In this document: piece after piece, positions 54,607 through 63,851 of the stretch
Layout: every line of letters begins with the position of its first letter
Position numbering within the stretch: the first letter of the stretch is position 1
Origin: Oleomonas cavernae
GTDB lineage: Bacteria; Pseudomonadota; Alphaproteobacteria; Zavarziniales; Zavarziniaceae
Length of the DNA: 64,000 nt
Assembly (NCBI RefSeq): GCF_003590945.1
Contig: NZ_QYUK01000011.1
Coordinates: 586,001 to 650,000, forward strand
Direction of reading: 5' to 3'
Notes under the pieces: generated by a model
Database searches by the model: none
The model's input: the letters and a program-made list of their open reading frames with translations, nothing else
Told to the model about the DNA's origin: nothing
Translations under genes and position numbers: made by a program

Positions 54607-55689
54607 ATGACGGACGCGGGGCAGGGGGGCGGTTCGGGCCCCTGGGGCGATCGATCGGCTGCCGCTGCCGCCGACCCGGAAGCGACGGTCTTTGCGCCCA
54701 TGCCGTCCCGGGCGACCGCGGCCACGGGCATCGCCTCGACCGATTTCATCGGCGCGGCGGCCCGCAACCGGCGCAACACCTGGGTGCTGGTCAGCGTCAT
54801 GATCGCCATCGGGGCCGTGCTGGGTTACCTGCTGGGCGCCACGATCCAGGCGGGCGAGGGCGATCCCCGTTTCAACCCCTTCGCCTCGGGCCTGGGCTTC
54901 GGCTTTGCCCTGTTCATGATCGCGGTCAGCCTGATCTGGACCCTGATCGCCATGCGCTTTGGCGCGCGCATCGTGCTCAGCCTCTCCGGCGCCAAGGAAG
55001 TGTCGCAGGAGGAGGCGCCGCAACTCCACAACGTGGTCGAGGAAATGGCCATCGCCGCGGGCCTGCCCAAGCCCAAGGTCGCGATCATCGAGACCGATGC
55101 GCTCAATGCCTTCGCCACCGGCATGTCGACCGACAAGGCGGCCGTCGCCGTCACCCGCGGCCTGCTCGCGACCCTCAACCGCGAGGAATTGCAGGCCGTG
55201 GTCGGCCACGAGATGGGCCACGTCCTCAACCTCGACATGCGCTACGGCACGGCGGTGGGAGTCTATGTCGGCCTGATCGCCCTGGTCGCGGACGGCATCC
55301 TGCGCACCATGCGCTTTGCCAGCCTAGGCCGCTCGCGCTCGTCCAGCGGCAAGGGCAACGGCCTCCAGGCGATCCTGATGATCATCCTGCTGGTCTTCGC
55401 CATTATCGCGCCGATCGCCGCCAAGTTCGTGCAGATGGCGATCTCGCGCCAGCGCGAATACCTGGCGGATGCCACCAGCGTGAAACTCACGCGCAATTCC
55501 GTCGCCATGATCTCGGCGCTGGAAAAACTGGGCGCCTCGACCGTGCCCTTCGACAAGGCCAACCGGGCGACCCAGCACCTGTTCATCGTCAACCCGTTCC
55601 GCGATTTCTCGGCCAAGGCCAGCGCCCTGATGTCCACCCATCCGCCGCTCGCCGAGCGCATCGAACGGCTGCGTAACCTGAAGGGTTAG
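54607..55689 (+). CDS. M48-family membrane metallopeptidase (HtpX-like)
   Basis: The 360-residue protein has a Gly/Ala-rich N-terminus, two early spans (about 58-80 and 98-120), the zinc site VVGHEMGHVLN, two further spans and the third-ligand motif REYLADATSVK. A C-terminal THPPLAERIERLRNL closes the domain as in HtpX. It should degrade damaged membrane proteins with its active site in the cytoplasm. It is co-transcribed with lemA. Confidence 0.9.
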   Translation: MTDAGQGGGSGPWGDRSAAAAADPEATVFAPMPSRATAATGIASTDFIGAAARNRRNTWVLVSVMIAIGAVLGYLLGATIQAGEGDPRFNPFASGLGFGFALFMIAVSLIWTLIAMRFGARIVLSLSGAKEVSQEEAPQLHNVVEEMAIAAGLPKPKVAIIETDALNAFATGMSTDKAAVAVTRGLLATLNREELQAVVGHEMGHVLNLDMRYGTAVGVYVGLIALVADGILRTMRFASLGRSRSSSGKGNGLQAILMIILLVFAIIAPIAAKFVQMAISRQREYLADATSVKLTRNSVAMISALEKLGASTVPFDKANRATQHLFIVNPFRDFSAKASALMSTHPPLAERIERLRNLKG

Positions 55690-55720
55690 CTCCTTCACCC
55701 GACCCATTGTTGTCATCCCG

Positions 55721-57337
55721 CCTTCCAGGCTGTGTGGAAAGTCTCTTTGGCCGGTTTGCAAAGTGTTTTGGACGTGATTCACTGTTGTCGGCGGCAGGTC
55801 GGATGGCAAGCGATGGGTCACATAGAGGGGTCGAGCCGGGATCAGCGTGAACTTGTGGCGGCGAGCCTGGACGAGCGTCTTGACGAGGCGCACGTGGTTC
55901 GGGTGATCGATGCCTTTGTCGAGACGCTGGATTTGCAGGCGCTGGGCTTTTCCCGGGTGGCGGCGGGCACGCTGGGGCGGCCGGCGTTTCATCCGGGTGA
56001 TCTCTTGAAGCTCTATGTCTACGGCTATTCCAACCAGATGCGCTCCAGCCGCCGGCTGGAGCGCGAGGCGGTGCGCAATCTCGAGGTGCAGTGGCTGATC
56101 AACCGGCTGATGCCCTCGTTCAAGACGATCGCCGACTTTCGCAAGGATCACGCCCAGGCCATCGTCGCGGTGACGCGGTCGTTCGTGGGGTTCTGCCGGG
56201 GCCATTCGCTCTTGGGCGGCGCGTTGGTGGCGATCGACGGCAGCAAGATCGAGGCGGTGGCGAGCCGCAAGAAGGTGCTCACGCCCAAGGCGCTGGCCAA
56301 GCAGGCGGCGGCGCTCGACGCGAAGATCGCCGGCTATCTCGCGGCCATGGACGCGGCGGATCGCGACGATGCCGCCGCCGAGCCGGCCGGCTCGGCCCCG
56401 GCGGTGGCGGCGGCGCTGGCGGCGCTGCGGCAGCGGCGGGAAGATATCCAGGCGCAGACCAAGGCGCTGGCGGACCAGGGGCTGAGCCAACTGGTGATCG
56501 GCGAAGCCGAGGCGCGGCTGATGAAGACCGCGCACCATGGCCATCAGGTCGCCTACAATGCGCAGACCGCCGTGGACGGCCGGCACGGGCTGATCGCCGC
56601 CTTCGAACTCACCAGCGACGGCAACGACCTTGGCCAACTCCTGCCCATGGCCGAGCAGGCCAAGGCCGTGCTGGAGGTCGAGGCGCTCACCGTCGTCGCC
56701 GATACCGGCTACTCCAACGGCGAGCAGGGCAAGGCCTGCGCGGCGGCGGGCATCACCGCGGCGGTGCCGCGCCCCGAGACGGTCCAGACCAGGGATACGA
56801 CGCTCTTCAGCCGCGACGCCTTCCGCTACGATGCCGCCGGCGACCGCTGGACCTGCCCGGCGGGTGCCACCCTGACTCTGTTCAAGACCTCGCAGACGGA
56901 GAAGGTCCGCCACTACAGGACCGAGGCCTGCGCCGGCTGCGCGCTCAAGCCGCAATGCACCAAGGCGGCGAGGCGAACGATCGCCCGGCACTTCTACGAA
57001 GACGACAGGCAGGCCATGCACCGGCACGCCAGCGACGACCCGGGCTTGATGAAACGCCGCCGCGAACTGGCCGAACACCCCTTCGGCCACATGAAGTGGC
57101 TGCTCGGCTATCCCCGCTTCCTGGTCCGGGGCCTCGAGAAAGCCCGATCCGAACTCGCCCTCGCCGTCCTGGGCTTCAACCTCAAGCGGGCCATCACCAT
57201 CCTCGGCGTCCCGGCCATCCTCGACGCCCTCCGCGTCGAGCCCGCTTGACCGGCTTTGCTCTCCGCCAAGCGGCGAGCCGACCGGAACATCCAGACCCAC
57301 CCGGCGACCAAGGCGACTTTCCACACAGCCTGGAAGG
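55721..57337 (+). mobile_element. IS1182-family insertion sequence inside a palindromic repeat
   Basis: Perfect 23-base terminal inverted repeats (55721-55743, CCTTCCAGGCTGTGTGGAAA; and 57315-57337) enclose a single transposase gene. The left flank GTCATCCCG and the right flank CCGGGATCCAT are the two halves of one arm of a family A palindrome, so the IS has split copy A2. No clear direct target duplication is visible beyond the repeat itself. Length is 1617 bases. Confidence 0.88.
55813..57249 (+). CDS. IS1182-family transposase
   Basis: The 478-residue protein starts at ATG 55813 (MGHIEGSSRDQREL). It has the DUF772-type N-terminal region (GRPAFHPGDLLKLYVYGY), a DDE nuclease core with VAIDGSKIEAVAS (first Asp) and VVADTGYSNGEQ (second Asp), a Cys cluster CAGCALKPQC and EHPFGHMKWLLGY (Glu region). 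A longer frame from GTG 55732 lies inside the terminal repeat and was not used. The gene is full length, so the IS may be active. Confidence 0.9.
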   Translation: MGHIEGSSRDQRELVAASLDERLDEAHVVRVIDAFVETLDLQALGFSRVAAGTLGRPAFHPGDLLKLYVYGYSNQMRSSRRLEREAVRNLEVQWLINRLMPSFKTIADFRKDHAQAIVAVTRSFVGFCRGHSLLGGALVAIDGSKIEAVASRKKVLTPKALAKQAAALDAKIAGYLAAMDAADRDDAAAEPAGSAPAVAAALAALRQRREDIQAQTKALADQGLSQLVIGEAEARLMKTAHHGHQVAYNAQTAVDGRHGLIAAFELTSDGNDLGQLLPMAEQAKAVLEVEALTVVADTGYSNGEQGKACAAAGITAAVPRPETVQTRDTTLFSRDAFRYDAAGDRWTCPAGATLTLFKTSQTEKVRHYRTEACAGCALKPQCTKAARRTIARHFYEDDRQAMHRHASDDPGLMKRRRELAEHPFGHMKWLLGYPRFLVRGLEKARSELALAVLGFNLKRAITILGVPAILDALRVEPA

Positions 57338-57399
57338 CCGGGATCCATTGCGACATCGCGCGCTGCCCCAGAATGGATCCCGGCCTGCGCCGGGATGAC
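57338..57399. repeat. Family A palindromic repeat, right part (copy A2)
   Basis: This is the remainder of the palindrome split by the IS: CCGGGATCCATT then the right arm at 57373-57399 (ATGGATCCCGGCCTGCGCCG). The left stub is 55712-55720. The right arm ends 10 bases before the remnant gene at 57410. Confidence 0.78.
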
Positions 57400-57409
57400 G
57401 ATGAGGAGG

Positions 57410-57520
57410 TCAGTCCTGGTGCGCGTCGAAGAAGGCGAGCGTCCGTTCCAGTGCCAGCTTGCTGGCGGCGGCGTCGAAATTGGCCCGGCGCAGACTGAAG
57501 CCGTGGTCAGCGTCAAGTTG
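57410..57520 (-). pseudogene. Remnant 3' end of a second dienelactone hydrolase gene
   Basis: About 110 bases read on the minus strand match the 3' end of the intact gene at 58111-58791. The stop is at 57410-57412. Substitutions and a three-base gap separate it from the parent (DADHGFS-like reading lost; ARANFDAAASKLALERTLAF kept in part). Similarity fades beyond about 57520. It is therefore an old duplicated fragment, not a gene. It may mark an ancestral tandem duplication reduced by deletion. Confidence 0.8.
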
Positions 57521-57679
57521 ACGCGCGATCCTGGTTGCGACAATGCCCGCCGTTGCAAGGGCGGGCGGATCGGCCTGTACTCGTCCACAGGGCCAAGCGC
57601 GCGACCCATGTATCAGCGTCAGTCCATTCCAGATATTCGGCCAAGACCGGCGCTGGCGCGACCTGAAAGGACCGTGTGG

Positions 57680-58093
57680 ATGCTCGCCCAGATCCTAGTA
57701 GCCGTCAGTGCTGGCATTCTCCTGGCGCTCGGCATTGGTCACCTGTTTCTGACCTTTGTCGGCCCGAAGCTGATGCCACGGGATCGGTCGCTTCGTGCGG
57801 CCATGACCGGCGTGCCGCTGGTGATCTCGCGGCAGACCGACATGTGGCGGGCCTGGATCGGCTTCAATGCCACCCACAGTATTGCGCTGATCCTGTTCGG
57901 CCTCGTCTACGGCCACCTGGCCATCACGCGCGCCGGCCTGCTCTTCGATGACCCCGTGCTGCTGGTCGTCGGCTTTGCTACCCTGGCCGGGCTGCTGGTG
58001 CTTGCGCGGCTCTATTTTTTCGCCGGCCCGGTGCTCGGCGTCTCAATCGCGCTGGGCTGCTACCTGGCCGGCATCGCCGTCAACTGGTCGTAG
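57680..58093 (+). CDS. Hypothetical four-span membrane protein
   Basis: The 137-residue protein starts at 57680 (MLAQILVAVSAGILLALG) with AAAGGA 9 bases upstream and has four hydrophobic spans (about 4-24, 58-78, 87-108, 113-133). LMPRDRSLRAAMTGVPLVIS and AWIGFNATHSIALILFG resemble a family of small uncharacterised membrane proteins. No ligand or catalytic motif is visible. It lies between the hydrolase remnant and the intact hydrolase gene. Confidence 0.72.
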   Translation: MLAQILVAVSAGILLALGIGHLFLTFVGPKLMPRDRSLRAAMTGVPLVISRQTDMWRAWIGFNATHSIALILFGLVYGHLAITRAGLLFDDPVLLVVGFATLAGLLVLARLYFFAGPVLGVSIALGCYLAGIAVNWS

Positions 58094-58110
58094 CCGGGCC
58101 TGAACCCCGG

Positions 58111-58791
58111 TCAGTCCAGGTGCGCGTCGAAGAAGGCGAGCGTCCGTTCCAGCGCCAGCTTGCTGGCGGCGGCGTCGAAATTGGCCCGGCGGTCGGAACT
58201 GAAGCCGTGGTCGGCGTCGTAGAGATGGATCGCGACTTCCGGGTGCTTCTCGGCCAGAAACTCGATCCTGTCTTCGGGCGTGGAAGCGTCCTTCGAGCCG
58301 AAGTGCAGCATGGTGGGGCATTTCGGCGCCAGTTCGACGAAGTTCAGGATCGCCGTGCCGTAGTAGCCCACGGCGCAATCGAGCCGCGGCACCTTGGCCG
58401 CCGCCAGCCAGGCGATGGCGCCGCCAAAGCAGTAGCCGACGATGCCCACCGGCTCCTGGCCGGTGCCGCGCCGCAGATGGCCCGCGCAGGCGGTGACATC
58501 CAGCATCGGTGCCTCCCAGCCGATCTCCTCGCGCAGGGCGCGGCCCTTGGCGACGCCGTCGGCATCATAGGGCAGGTCGGCCTGCGGCAGGGCGCGGTCG
58601 TAGAGCTGGGGGGCCACGACCTCATAGCCTTGCGCGGCATAGCGCTGGCACAGGTCGCGGATGTGGGCGTTGACCCCGAAAATCTCCATGGCGACGATGA
58701 TGCCGCCGCGCGGGGTGCCGCCGGGCATGATGTGCCAGGCCTGGAACTTGTGGCCGTCGGCGGCCTCGAGCGTGATCCATTCGCCGCTCAT
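58111..58791 (-). CDS. Dienelactone hydrolase family protein
   Basis: The 226-residue alpha/beta hydrolase has the nucleophile Cys in GIVGYCFGGAIAW, an Asp in LAEKHPEVAIHLYDADHGF and the His in the same motif. Family members hydrolyse dienelactone in chloroaromatic degradation, but many act on other esters. The start at 58791 (MSGEWITL) overlaps the MaoC stop by 4 bases. A degraded copy of its 3' end is at 57410-57520. Confidence 0.9.
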   Translation of the reverse strand: MSGEWITLEAADGHKFQAWHIMPGGTPRGGIIVAMEIFGVNAHIRDLCQRYAAQGYEVVAPQLYDRALPQADLPYDADGVAKGRALREEIGWEAPMLDVTACAGHLRRGTGQEPVGIVGYCFGGAIAWLAAAKVPRLDCAVGYYGTAILNFVELAPKCPTMLHFGSKDASTPEDRIEFLAEKHPEVAIHLYDADHGFSSDRRANFDAAASKLALERTLAFFDAHLD

Positions 58792-59258
58792 TGCTGCCCC
58801 CGCTTGCCGATGAATGCCTTGCCCAGGACGCTGCAAACCACCTCGCCCGTGGCATTCGCGGCGGAAAAGCGCTGTTTGATCAGGCCCCGGTCGGGCCGGG
58901 TTTCCGACGCCGTCGCGCTGATGACCTCGATCGTTACCGTCAGCACGTCGCCCGGGCGCACGGGCTTGATCCAGCGCAGATCCTCGAACCCCGGCGAAAC
59001 GATGAAGCCGGGGCAGCCGTCATGGCCCAGGGTGTAATCGGTGATGGTGCGGATGATCTTGGAGAAGGTGTGCCAGCCCGACGCGATGATGCCGCCATAG
59101 AACGAGCCGGCCGCCGCGACCGGGTCGATATGGAACGGCTGGGGGTCGTAACGCCTGGCGAAGGCGATGATTTCCGCCTCGTCGAAGCTGATGGTGCCGG
59201 CCGTCACCGTGGTGCCGGGCACGAAATCCTCGAACCAGTGAAGGCGCCGGTCGCTCAT
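58788..59258 (-). CDS. MaoC-like dehydratase (first)
   Basis: The 156-residue hot-dog fold protein has the hydratase motif YDPQPFHIDPVAA (Asp/His pair) and FYGGIIASGWHT. MaoC proteins hydrate enoyl-CoA thioesters. It starts at 59258 (MSDRRLHWFEDF) overlapping the second MaoC gene by 4 bases, and overlaps the hydrolase gene at its end. The two MaoC genes could form a heterodimer. Confidence 0.9.
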   Translation of the reverse strand: MSDRRLHWFEDFVPGTTVTAGTISFDEAEIIAFARRYDPQPFHIDPVAAAGSFYGGIIASGWHTFSKIIRTITDYTLGHDGCPGFIVSPGFEDLRWIKPVRPGDVLTVTIEVISATASETRPDRGLIKQRFSAANATGEVVCSVLGKAFIGKRGQQ

Positions 59259-59740
59259 GCTGCCTCGCCCGCGCTGCGGCAGCGGAACATGACGCTGGCG
59301 CGCATCTCCAGGACGATCTCGCCGTTCTGGTTGACCAGTTCCTGCCGCGAGGTGACCACCCCGGTGGTCGGCCGCGACCGCGAGCGGCGCGCCTCCACCA
59401 CCTCCATGCGCAGGCGCAGCCGGTCGCCCGGGCGGACGGGCAGCAGGTAGCGGACCTCGTCGACCCCGGGCGAGCCCAGGGAGGTCGCGCGCAGCATGTA
59501 GCCGTCGCACATCAGCCGCATCATGATCGAACAGCTATGCGCGCCCGAGGCGATCAGGCCGCCGAAGGGCGAGTTCGCCGCAGCCTCGGCGTCGACATGA
59601 ATCGGCAGCGGATCGAATTCGCGGGCGAATTCCAGGATGTCGGCCTCGGTGATTTGCGTATCGCCGTAGGTTTCGACCTTGCCGACCTCGAAATCCTCGA
59701 AATGGAGCAGGTCGGCCGCTGGTGCCCCTGTTTCCGCCAT
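59255..59740 (-). CDS. MaoC-like dehydratase (second)
   Basis: The 161-residue protein has the same motif, FDPLPIHVDAEAA, and SPFGGLIASGAHS. The start at 59740 (MAETGAPAADLLHFED) removes a non-homologous extension. It is the first of three coupled genes (maoC-maoC-hydrolase), and the chain suggests one pathway on CoA thioesters or lactones. The gap to ychF is 85 bases. Confidence 0.9.
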   Translation of the reverse strand: MAETGAPAADLLHFEDFEVGKVETYGDTQITEADILEFAREFDPLPIHVDAEAAANSPFGGLIASGAHSCSIMMRLMCDGYMLRATSLGSPGVDEVRYLLPVRPGDRLRLRMEVVEARRSRSRPTTGVVTSRQELVNQNGEIVLEMRASVMFRCRSAGEAA

Positions 59741-59825
59741 TGCTGCCGCCTCGTCTGTCCTAGCCGGGACGGAATCTAGACGCTGGCCGCGCCCGGCGCA
59801 ATCGCACCGGGCCGGGCAGGGGATA

Positions 59826-60926
59826 TTAGGCGTTGAAGCGGAAATGCAGGATGTCGCCGTCGGCGACGACATATTCCTTGCCTTCCAGGCGCAGGCGGCC
59901 GGCATCGCGCGCCGCCGCTTCGCCCTTGTATTTCACATAGTCGTCATAGGCCATGGTCTCGGCCCGGATGAAGCCGCGCTCGAAATCGGAATGGATCACG
60001 CCGGCGGCGCCGGGGCCCTTGGTGCCCTTGACGATGGTCCAGGCCCGCGCTTCCTTAGGCCCGACGGTGAAATAGGTGATCAGGCCCAGCAGGCCGTAGC
60101 CGGCGCGGATCATCCGGGCGAGGCCGGTTTCCTCCAGCCCCAGGTCGGCGAGGAACGCCTGGCGTTCTTCCGCGTCGAGTTGGGCGACTTCCGCCTCGAT
60201 CGCGGCCGAGATGACGACGAAGGCGGCCCCTTCGGCCTTGGCCATCTGGGCGACCTTGGCCGAGTGGACGTTGCCGGTGGCGGCCGAGGCCTCCTCGACA
60301 TTGCAGACATAGAGCACGGGCTTGGAGGTGATCAGGTCCAGGGTCGGCCAGATCGCCCGCTCGTCGGCGGCGATCTCGACCACGCGGGCGGGCTTGCCCT
60401 CGCGCAGCACGGTCAAGGCGCGTTCCATCAGCGACAGGCGGATCTTGGTCTCTTCGTCCGTGGCGCCCTTGCTCTTCTTCTGCAGGGCGGGGAAGCGCTT
60501 TTCCAGGCTGTCGAGGTCGGCCAGCATCAGCTCGGTCTCGATGATCTCGGCATCGGCCAGCGGATCGACCCGGCCTTCGACATGGGTGATGTCGCCGTCC
60601 TCGAAGCAGCGCAGGACGTGGCAGACGGCGTCGACCTCGCGGATGTGGGACAGGAACTGGTTGCCCAGGCCTTCGCCCTGCGAGGCGCCGCGCACCAGGC
60701 CGGCGATGTCGACGAAGGTGATCTGGGTCGGGATGATCTGGGCCGAGCCGCCGATCTTGGCGATGGTCTCGAGGCGCGGATCAGGCACCGGCACCTGGCC
60801 GACATTGGGCTCGATGGTGCAGAAGGGATAGTTCGCCGCCGCCGCCGCTGCCGTCTGGGTCAGGGCGTTGAACAGGGTCGACTTGCCGACATTGGGCAGC
60901 CCGACGATGCCGCACTTGAAACCCAT
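59826..60926 (-). CDS. ychF: Ribosome-binding ATPase YchF/OLA1
   Basis: The 366-residue P-loop protein has GLPNVGKSTLFNALT (G1), FVDIAGLVRGASQGEGLGNQ (G3), a coiled-coil insertion with ELMLADLDSLEKRFPAL, the altered G4 and a C-terminal TGS domain ending HFRFNA. YchF prefers ATP and binds ribosomes during stress. The start at 60926 (MGFKCGIVG) is 3 bases after the pth stop, so it follows pth in one operon. Confidence 0.95.
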   Translation of the reverse strand: MGFKCGIVGLPNVGKSTLFNALTQTAAAAAANYPFCTIEPNVGQVPVPDPRLETIAKIGGSAQIIPTQITFVDIAGLVRGASQGEGLGNQFLSHIREVDAVCHVLRCFEDGDITHVEGRVDPLADAEIIETELMLADLDSLEKRFPALQKKSKGATDEETKIRLSLMERALTVLREGKPARVVEIAADERAIWPTLDLITSKPVLYVCNVEEASAATGNVHSAKVAQMAKAEGAAFVVISAAIEAEVAQLDAEERQAFLADLGLEETGLARMIRAGYGLLGLITYFTVGPKEARAWTIVKGTKGPGAAGVIHSDFERGFIRAETMAYDDYVKYKGEAAARDAGRLRLEGKEYVVADGDILHFRFNA

Positions 60927-60928
60927 GC

Positions 60929-61555
60929 TTACTCTCCTGAAGGTTCTGCCGGCGCCGCCTTGGGCGGTTTGGCCGGCTTGGGCGGCGCGGTCAGCAGCGC
61001 CACCTTTGATTGGAAGGCGGCATCCTCGCCGCGCGCGAGCAGCGGTGCCTCTTGCGCCACCGCGTCGAGCAGGGGATGCAGCCAGGTATTGTCGCTCTTG
61101 CCGAAGTCGCCCAGGACATAGCGCAGCACCGCCGCCTTGTCGCCGGGATGGCTGATCCCTAGGCGCACGCGGCGATAGGTCGGGCCGATGTGGGCGTCGA
61201 GCGAGCGCAGGCCGTTGTGCCCGGCATGGCCGCCGCCGGTCTTCATCTTCAGGCGGCCGGCGGCAAGGTCGAGCTCGTCGTGGAAGACCACGATATGGGC
61301 GAGGTCGAGCTTGTAGAACCGCGCGGCCTCGCCCACGGCCCGGCCGCTCTCGTTCATGTAGGTCAGGGGCTTCAGCAGCAGCACCTTGTCGCCGGCGGGG
61401 GCCAGCTTGCCTTCGGCGATCTCGCCCTGGAAGGCGCGCTTCCATGGCCCGAAATCGTGCCGGTGGTGAATGGCGTCGATCGCCATGAAGCCGATATTGT
61501 GCCGGTTGCCGGCATACTGGCCGCCGGGATTGCCCAGGCCGACGAGGAGGATCAT
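60929..61555 (-). CDS. pth: Peptidyl-tRNA hydrolase
   Basis: The 208-residue enzyme has [19 protein letters not shown] (Asn and His of the active site), [10 protein letters not shown] and [16 protein letters not shown]. It releases tRNA from peptidyl-tRNA. A Pro/Ala/Lys tail extends past the normal end. The start at 61555 ([11 protein letters not shown]) has GAGGAGG nearby (62 bases after the rplY stop). Confidence 0.95.
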   Translation of the reverse strand: MILLVGLGNPGGQYAGNRHNIGFMAIDAIHHRHDFGPWKRAFQGEIAEGKLAPAGDKVLLLKPLTYMNESGRAVGEAARFYKLDLAHIVVFHDELDLAAGRLKMKTGGGHAGHNGLRSLDAHIGPTYRRVRLGISHPGDKAAVLRYVLGDFGKSDNTWLHPLLDAVAQEAPLLARGEDAAFQSKVALLTAPPKPAKPPKAAPAEPSGE

Positions 61556-61576
61556 CGAACTTCCCCTCGAAGGGGT

Positions 61577-61606
61577 GGACACCCGGCCGGTTCAGGCCGG
61601 GTGTCC
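61577..61606. terminator. Hairpin between rplY and pth
   Basis: GGACACCCGGCC (61577-61588) and GGCCGGGTGTCC (61595-61606) form a perfect 12-bp stem with a 6-base loop, downstream of rplY. No T-tract follows in the minus direction, so it may attenuate rather than end transcription into pth. Confidence 0.55.
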
Positions 61607-61617
61607 ATGTCAGAACA

Positions 61618-62310
61618 TTACTTCTTGGCCGGGGCCTTCTTTTCCGGCGCCTTGGCGGCACCGGCCGGGGCCTTCGCAGCACCGGCGGGCGCCTTGGCGG
61701 CGGCGGCGGGAGCAGCGGCGGCGGCCGGGGCAGCCTCGGCCGCGACGGTCGGCGGCGCGATCGTGGCAACGGTGAAGTTGCGGTCGGCCACGGTCAGCTT
61801 GGCGCCAGCCGGCAGGGCGACGTCGTTGATGTGCACCGAGTCGTTGATGTCGAGGCCGGCCAGGCTGATGGTGATCTGCTCGGGCACGTCATCGGCCGGG
61901 CACTTCAGCTCGATCTCGTGGCGAACGATGTTCAGCACGCCGCCACGCTTCAGGCCGGGGCTTTCGAGCTGGTTGGTGAAGGCGACGGGCACCTGCACCA
62001 AGATCAGGCCGTCCTTGGCGATGCGCAGGAAATCCACGTGCAGCGCCTTGTCGCTGACGGGATGGAACTGCACGTCGCGGGGCAGCACGCGCTCGACCCG
62101 GTCGCCGATCTGCAGGTCGTAAACGGTCGACAGGAACTTGCCCTTCGACAGTTCGCGGGCCAGCATCTTGTCTTCGACGGTGATGACTTCGGCGGCTTCC
62201 TTGTTGCCGTAGATCACGGCGGGAACTCGACCGTCACGACGCGCAGCCCGGGCGGACCCCTTACCAGCCCGGTCGCGTGCCTCGACGGCGAGCGTAGAAA
62301 TCTTGCTCAT
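61618..62310 (-). CDS. rplY: Ribosomal protein L25 (Ctc form)
   Basis: The 230-residue protein has the L25 5S rRNA-binding domain (VEARDRAGKGSARAARRDGR and VPAVIYGNKEA) and the Ctc/TL5 C-terminal domain, ending in an Ala/Pro/Lys tail (KAPAGAAKAPEKKAPAKK in part). The start at 62310 (MSKISTLAV) has GGAGATT upstream. It heads the conserved rplY-pth-ychF block. Confidence 0.95.
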   Translation of the reverse strand: MSKISTLAVEARDRAGKGSARAARRDGRVPAVIYGNKEAAEVITVEDKMLARELSKGKFLSTVYDLQIGDRVERVLPRDVQFHPVSDKALHVDFLRIAKDGLILVQVPVAFTNQLESPGLKRGGVLNIVRHEIELKCPADDVPEQITISLAGLDINDSVHINDVALPAGAKLTVADRNFTVATIAPPTVAAEAAPAAAAAPAAAAKAPAGAAKAPAGAAKAPEKKAPAKK

Positions 62311-62495
62311 TTCAATCTCCAATGAAAACGCCCGCCTCCAGGGGTGCGGGCGCCGGTGAACGCGGGTGTTTAGCGCAATTGGGGGGGAAGGGCAAGCCTT
62401 GCCCGCCGTGCAAAGCTCGGTTGCCCAGCTTGCCCTGGCGCCGGCCGTGGCGATATGGGATTGCCATGCCCCCGCGCCACGTCAGGATCCCAACC

Positions 62496-63821
62496 ATGAG
62501 TGAAGCCTTGCCGAGCCCCCAGGCCGGCCGATTGACCCGCCGCGATGCTCGCACCTTGACCCTGGCGGCCCTGGGCGGGGCGCTCGAATTCTACGACTTC
62601 ATCATCTTCGTCTTCTTCACGGTGGTTATCGGCCACCTGTTCTTCCCGCCCGACATGCCCGAATGGCTGCAGGTGGTGCAGACCTACGGCATCTTCGCCG
62701 CCGGCTATCTGGCGCGGCCGCTGGGCGGCATCGTCATGGCGCATTTCGGCGACCTGGTGGGCCGCAAGCGCATGTTCACCTTCAGCGTCTTCCTGATGGC
62801 CGTGCCCACGCTGCTGATCGGCCTGATGCCGACCTACGAGAGCATCGGCTATGCCGCGCCGATCCTGCTCCTGGTGATGCGCATGGCGCAGGGGGCCGCG
62901 ATCGGGGGCGAGGCGCCCGGCGCCTGGGTCTTCGTGGCCGAGCATGTGCCGGCCAACCGGGTGGGCATCGCCTGTGGCATGCTCACCGGCGGGCTGACCG
63001 CCGGCATCCTGCTGGGCTCGCTGATGGCAACCGCCATCAATGTCATCTACCTGCCGGAACAGGTCGCCGCCTTTGCCTGGCGAATTCCCTTCCTGGTCGG
63101 CGGGGTATTCGGCCTGATCGCCATGTACCTGCGGCGCTGGTTGGACGAGACGCCGGTGTTCGAGGCCATGCGCAGCCAGGCCCGGATTGCCAGCGTCCTG
63201 CCGCTGAAGCAGGTGCTGCGCGGCCATGGCCGCGCGGTCGTGATGTCGATGATGGCGACCTGGATGCTGACCGCGGCCATCGTCGTGGTCATCCTGATGA
63301 CGCCCACCTTGATGCAGAAGCTGCACCAGATCGCCGCGGCCGATACGCTGATCGCCAATGTCGCGGCGACCGTCACGCTGACGATCTCGGCCGTCGTGAC
63401 CGGCGCGGCGCTCGATCGTTTCGGCCCGGTGCGCGTGACCCTGGTCGGGGGCCTTGCCCTGATCGCCGGCGTCTATGCCCTGTACCTGGGCACCGCGGCC
63501 GATCCGTCCAGGTTGCTGCCGCTCTATGCGGTGGTCGGTTTTTGCGTCGGCGTGGTCAGCATCGTGCCCTACCTGATGGTTCATGCCTTTCCGGCCGCCG
63601 TGCGCTTCACCGGGCTGTCATTCTCCTACAATGTCGCCTACGCGGTGTTCGGCGGCCTGACGCCGCTCGCGGTCTCGATGATGACCGCGGTCAACCCGCT
63701 GGCCCCGGCCCACTATGTCGCCGCGATCGTCGTCATCGGCATTGCCACCGTGCTGGTCAATGCCCTTGCCGTCCCCCGCCTGGCGATCGCCGAGGTTGCG
63801 GCAGGCCAGCCGGCCCGTTGA
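62496..63821 (+). CDS. MFS transporter, metabolite:H+ symporter family
   Basis: The 441-residue protein has twelve spans and the MHS-type MFS motif between spans 2 and 3 (HFGDLVGRKRMFTFS), with ALGGALEFYDFIIFVFF at the first span, typical of citrate/ketoglutarate/proline carriers. The start at 62496 (MSEALPSP) has AGGAT 8 bases upstream; ATG 62466 is an alternative. It is divergent from rplY. Substrate is probably a carboxylic acid or osmolyte. Confidence 0.88.
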   Translation: MSEALPSPQAGRLTRRDARTLTLAALGGALEFYDFIIFVFFTVVIGHLFFPPDMPEWLQVVQTYGIFAAGYLARPLGGIVMAHFGDLVGRKRMFTFSVFLMAVPTLLIGLMPTYESIGYAAPILLLVMRMAQGAAIGGEAPGAWVFVAEHVPANRVGIACGMLTGGLTAGILLGSLMATAINVIYLPEQVAAFAWRIPFLVGGVFGLIAMYLRRWLDETPVFEAMRSQARIASVLPLKQVLRGHGRAVVMSMMATWMLTAAIVVVILMTPTLMQKLHQIAAADTLIANVAATVTLTISAVVTGAALDRFGPVRVTLVGGLALIAGVYALYLGTAADPSRLLPLYAVVGFCVGVVSIVPYLMVHAFPAAVRFTGLSFSYNVAYAVFGGLTPLAVSMMTAVNPLAPAHYVAAIVVIGIATVLVNALAVPRLAIAEVAAGQPAR

Positions 63822-63851
63822 GGGCCGGCTGCGGCCGCCCGCCGCCAATTC

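Noticed and set aside
55732-55812. GTG start for the transposase within the IS end
   Set aside because: It lies inside the terminal inverted repeat; ATG 55813 starts at the conserved protein region.
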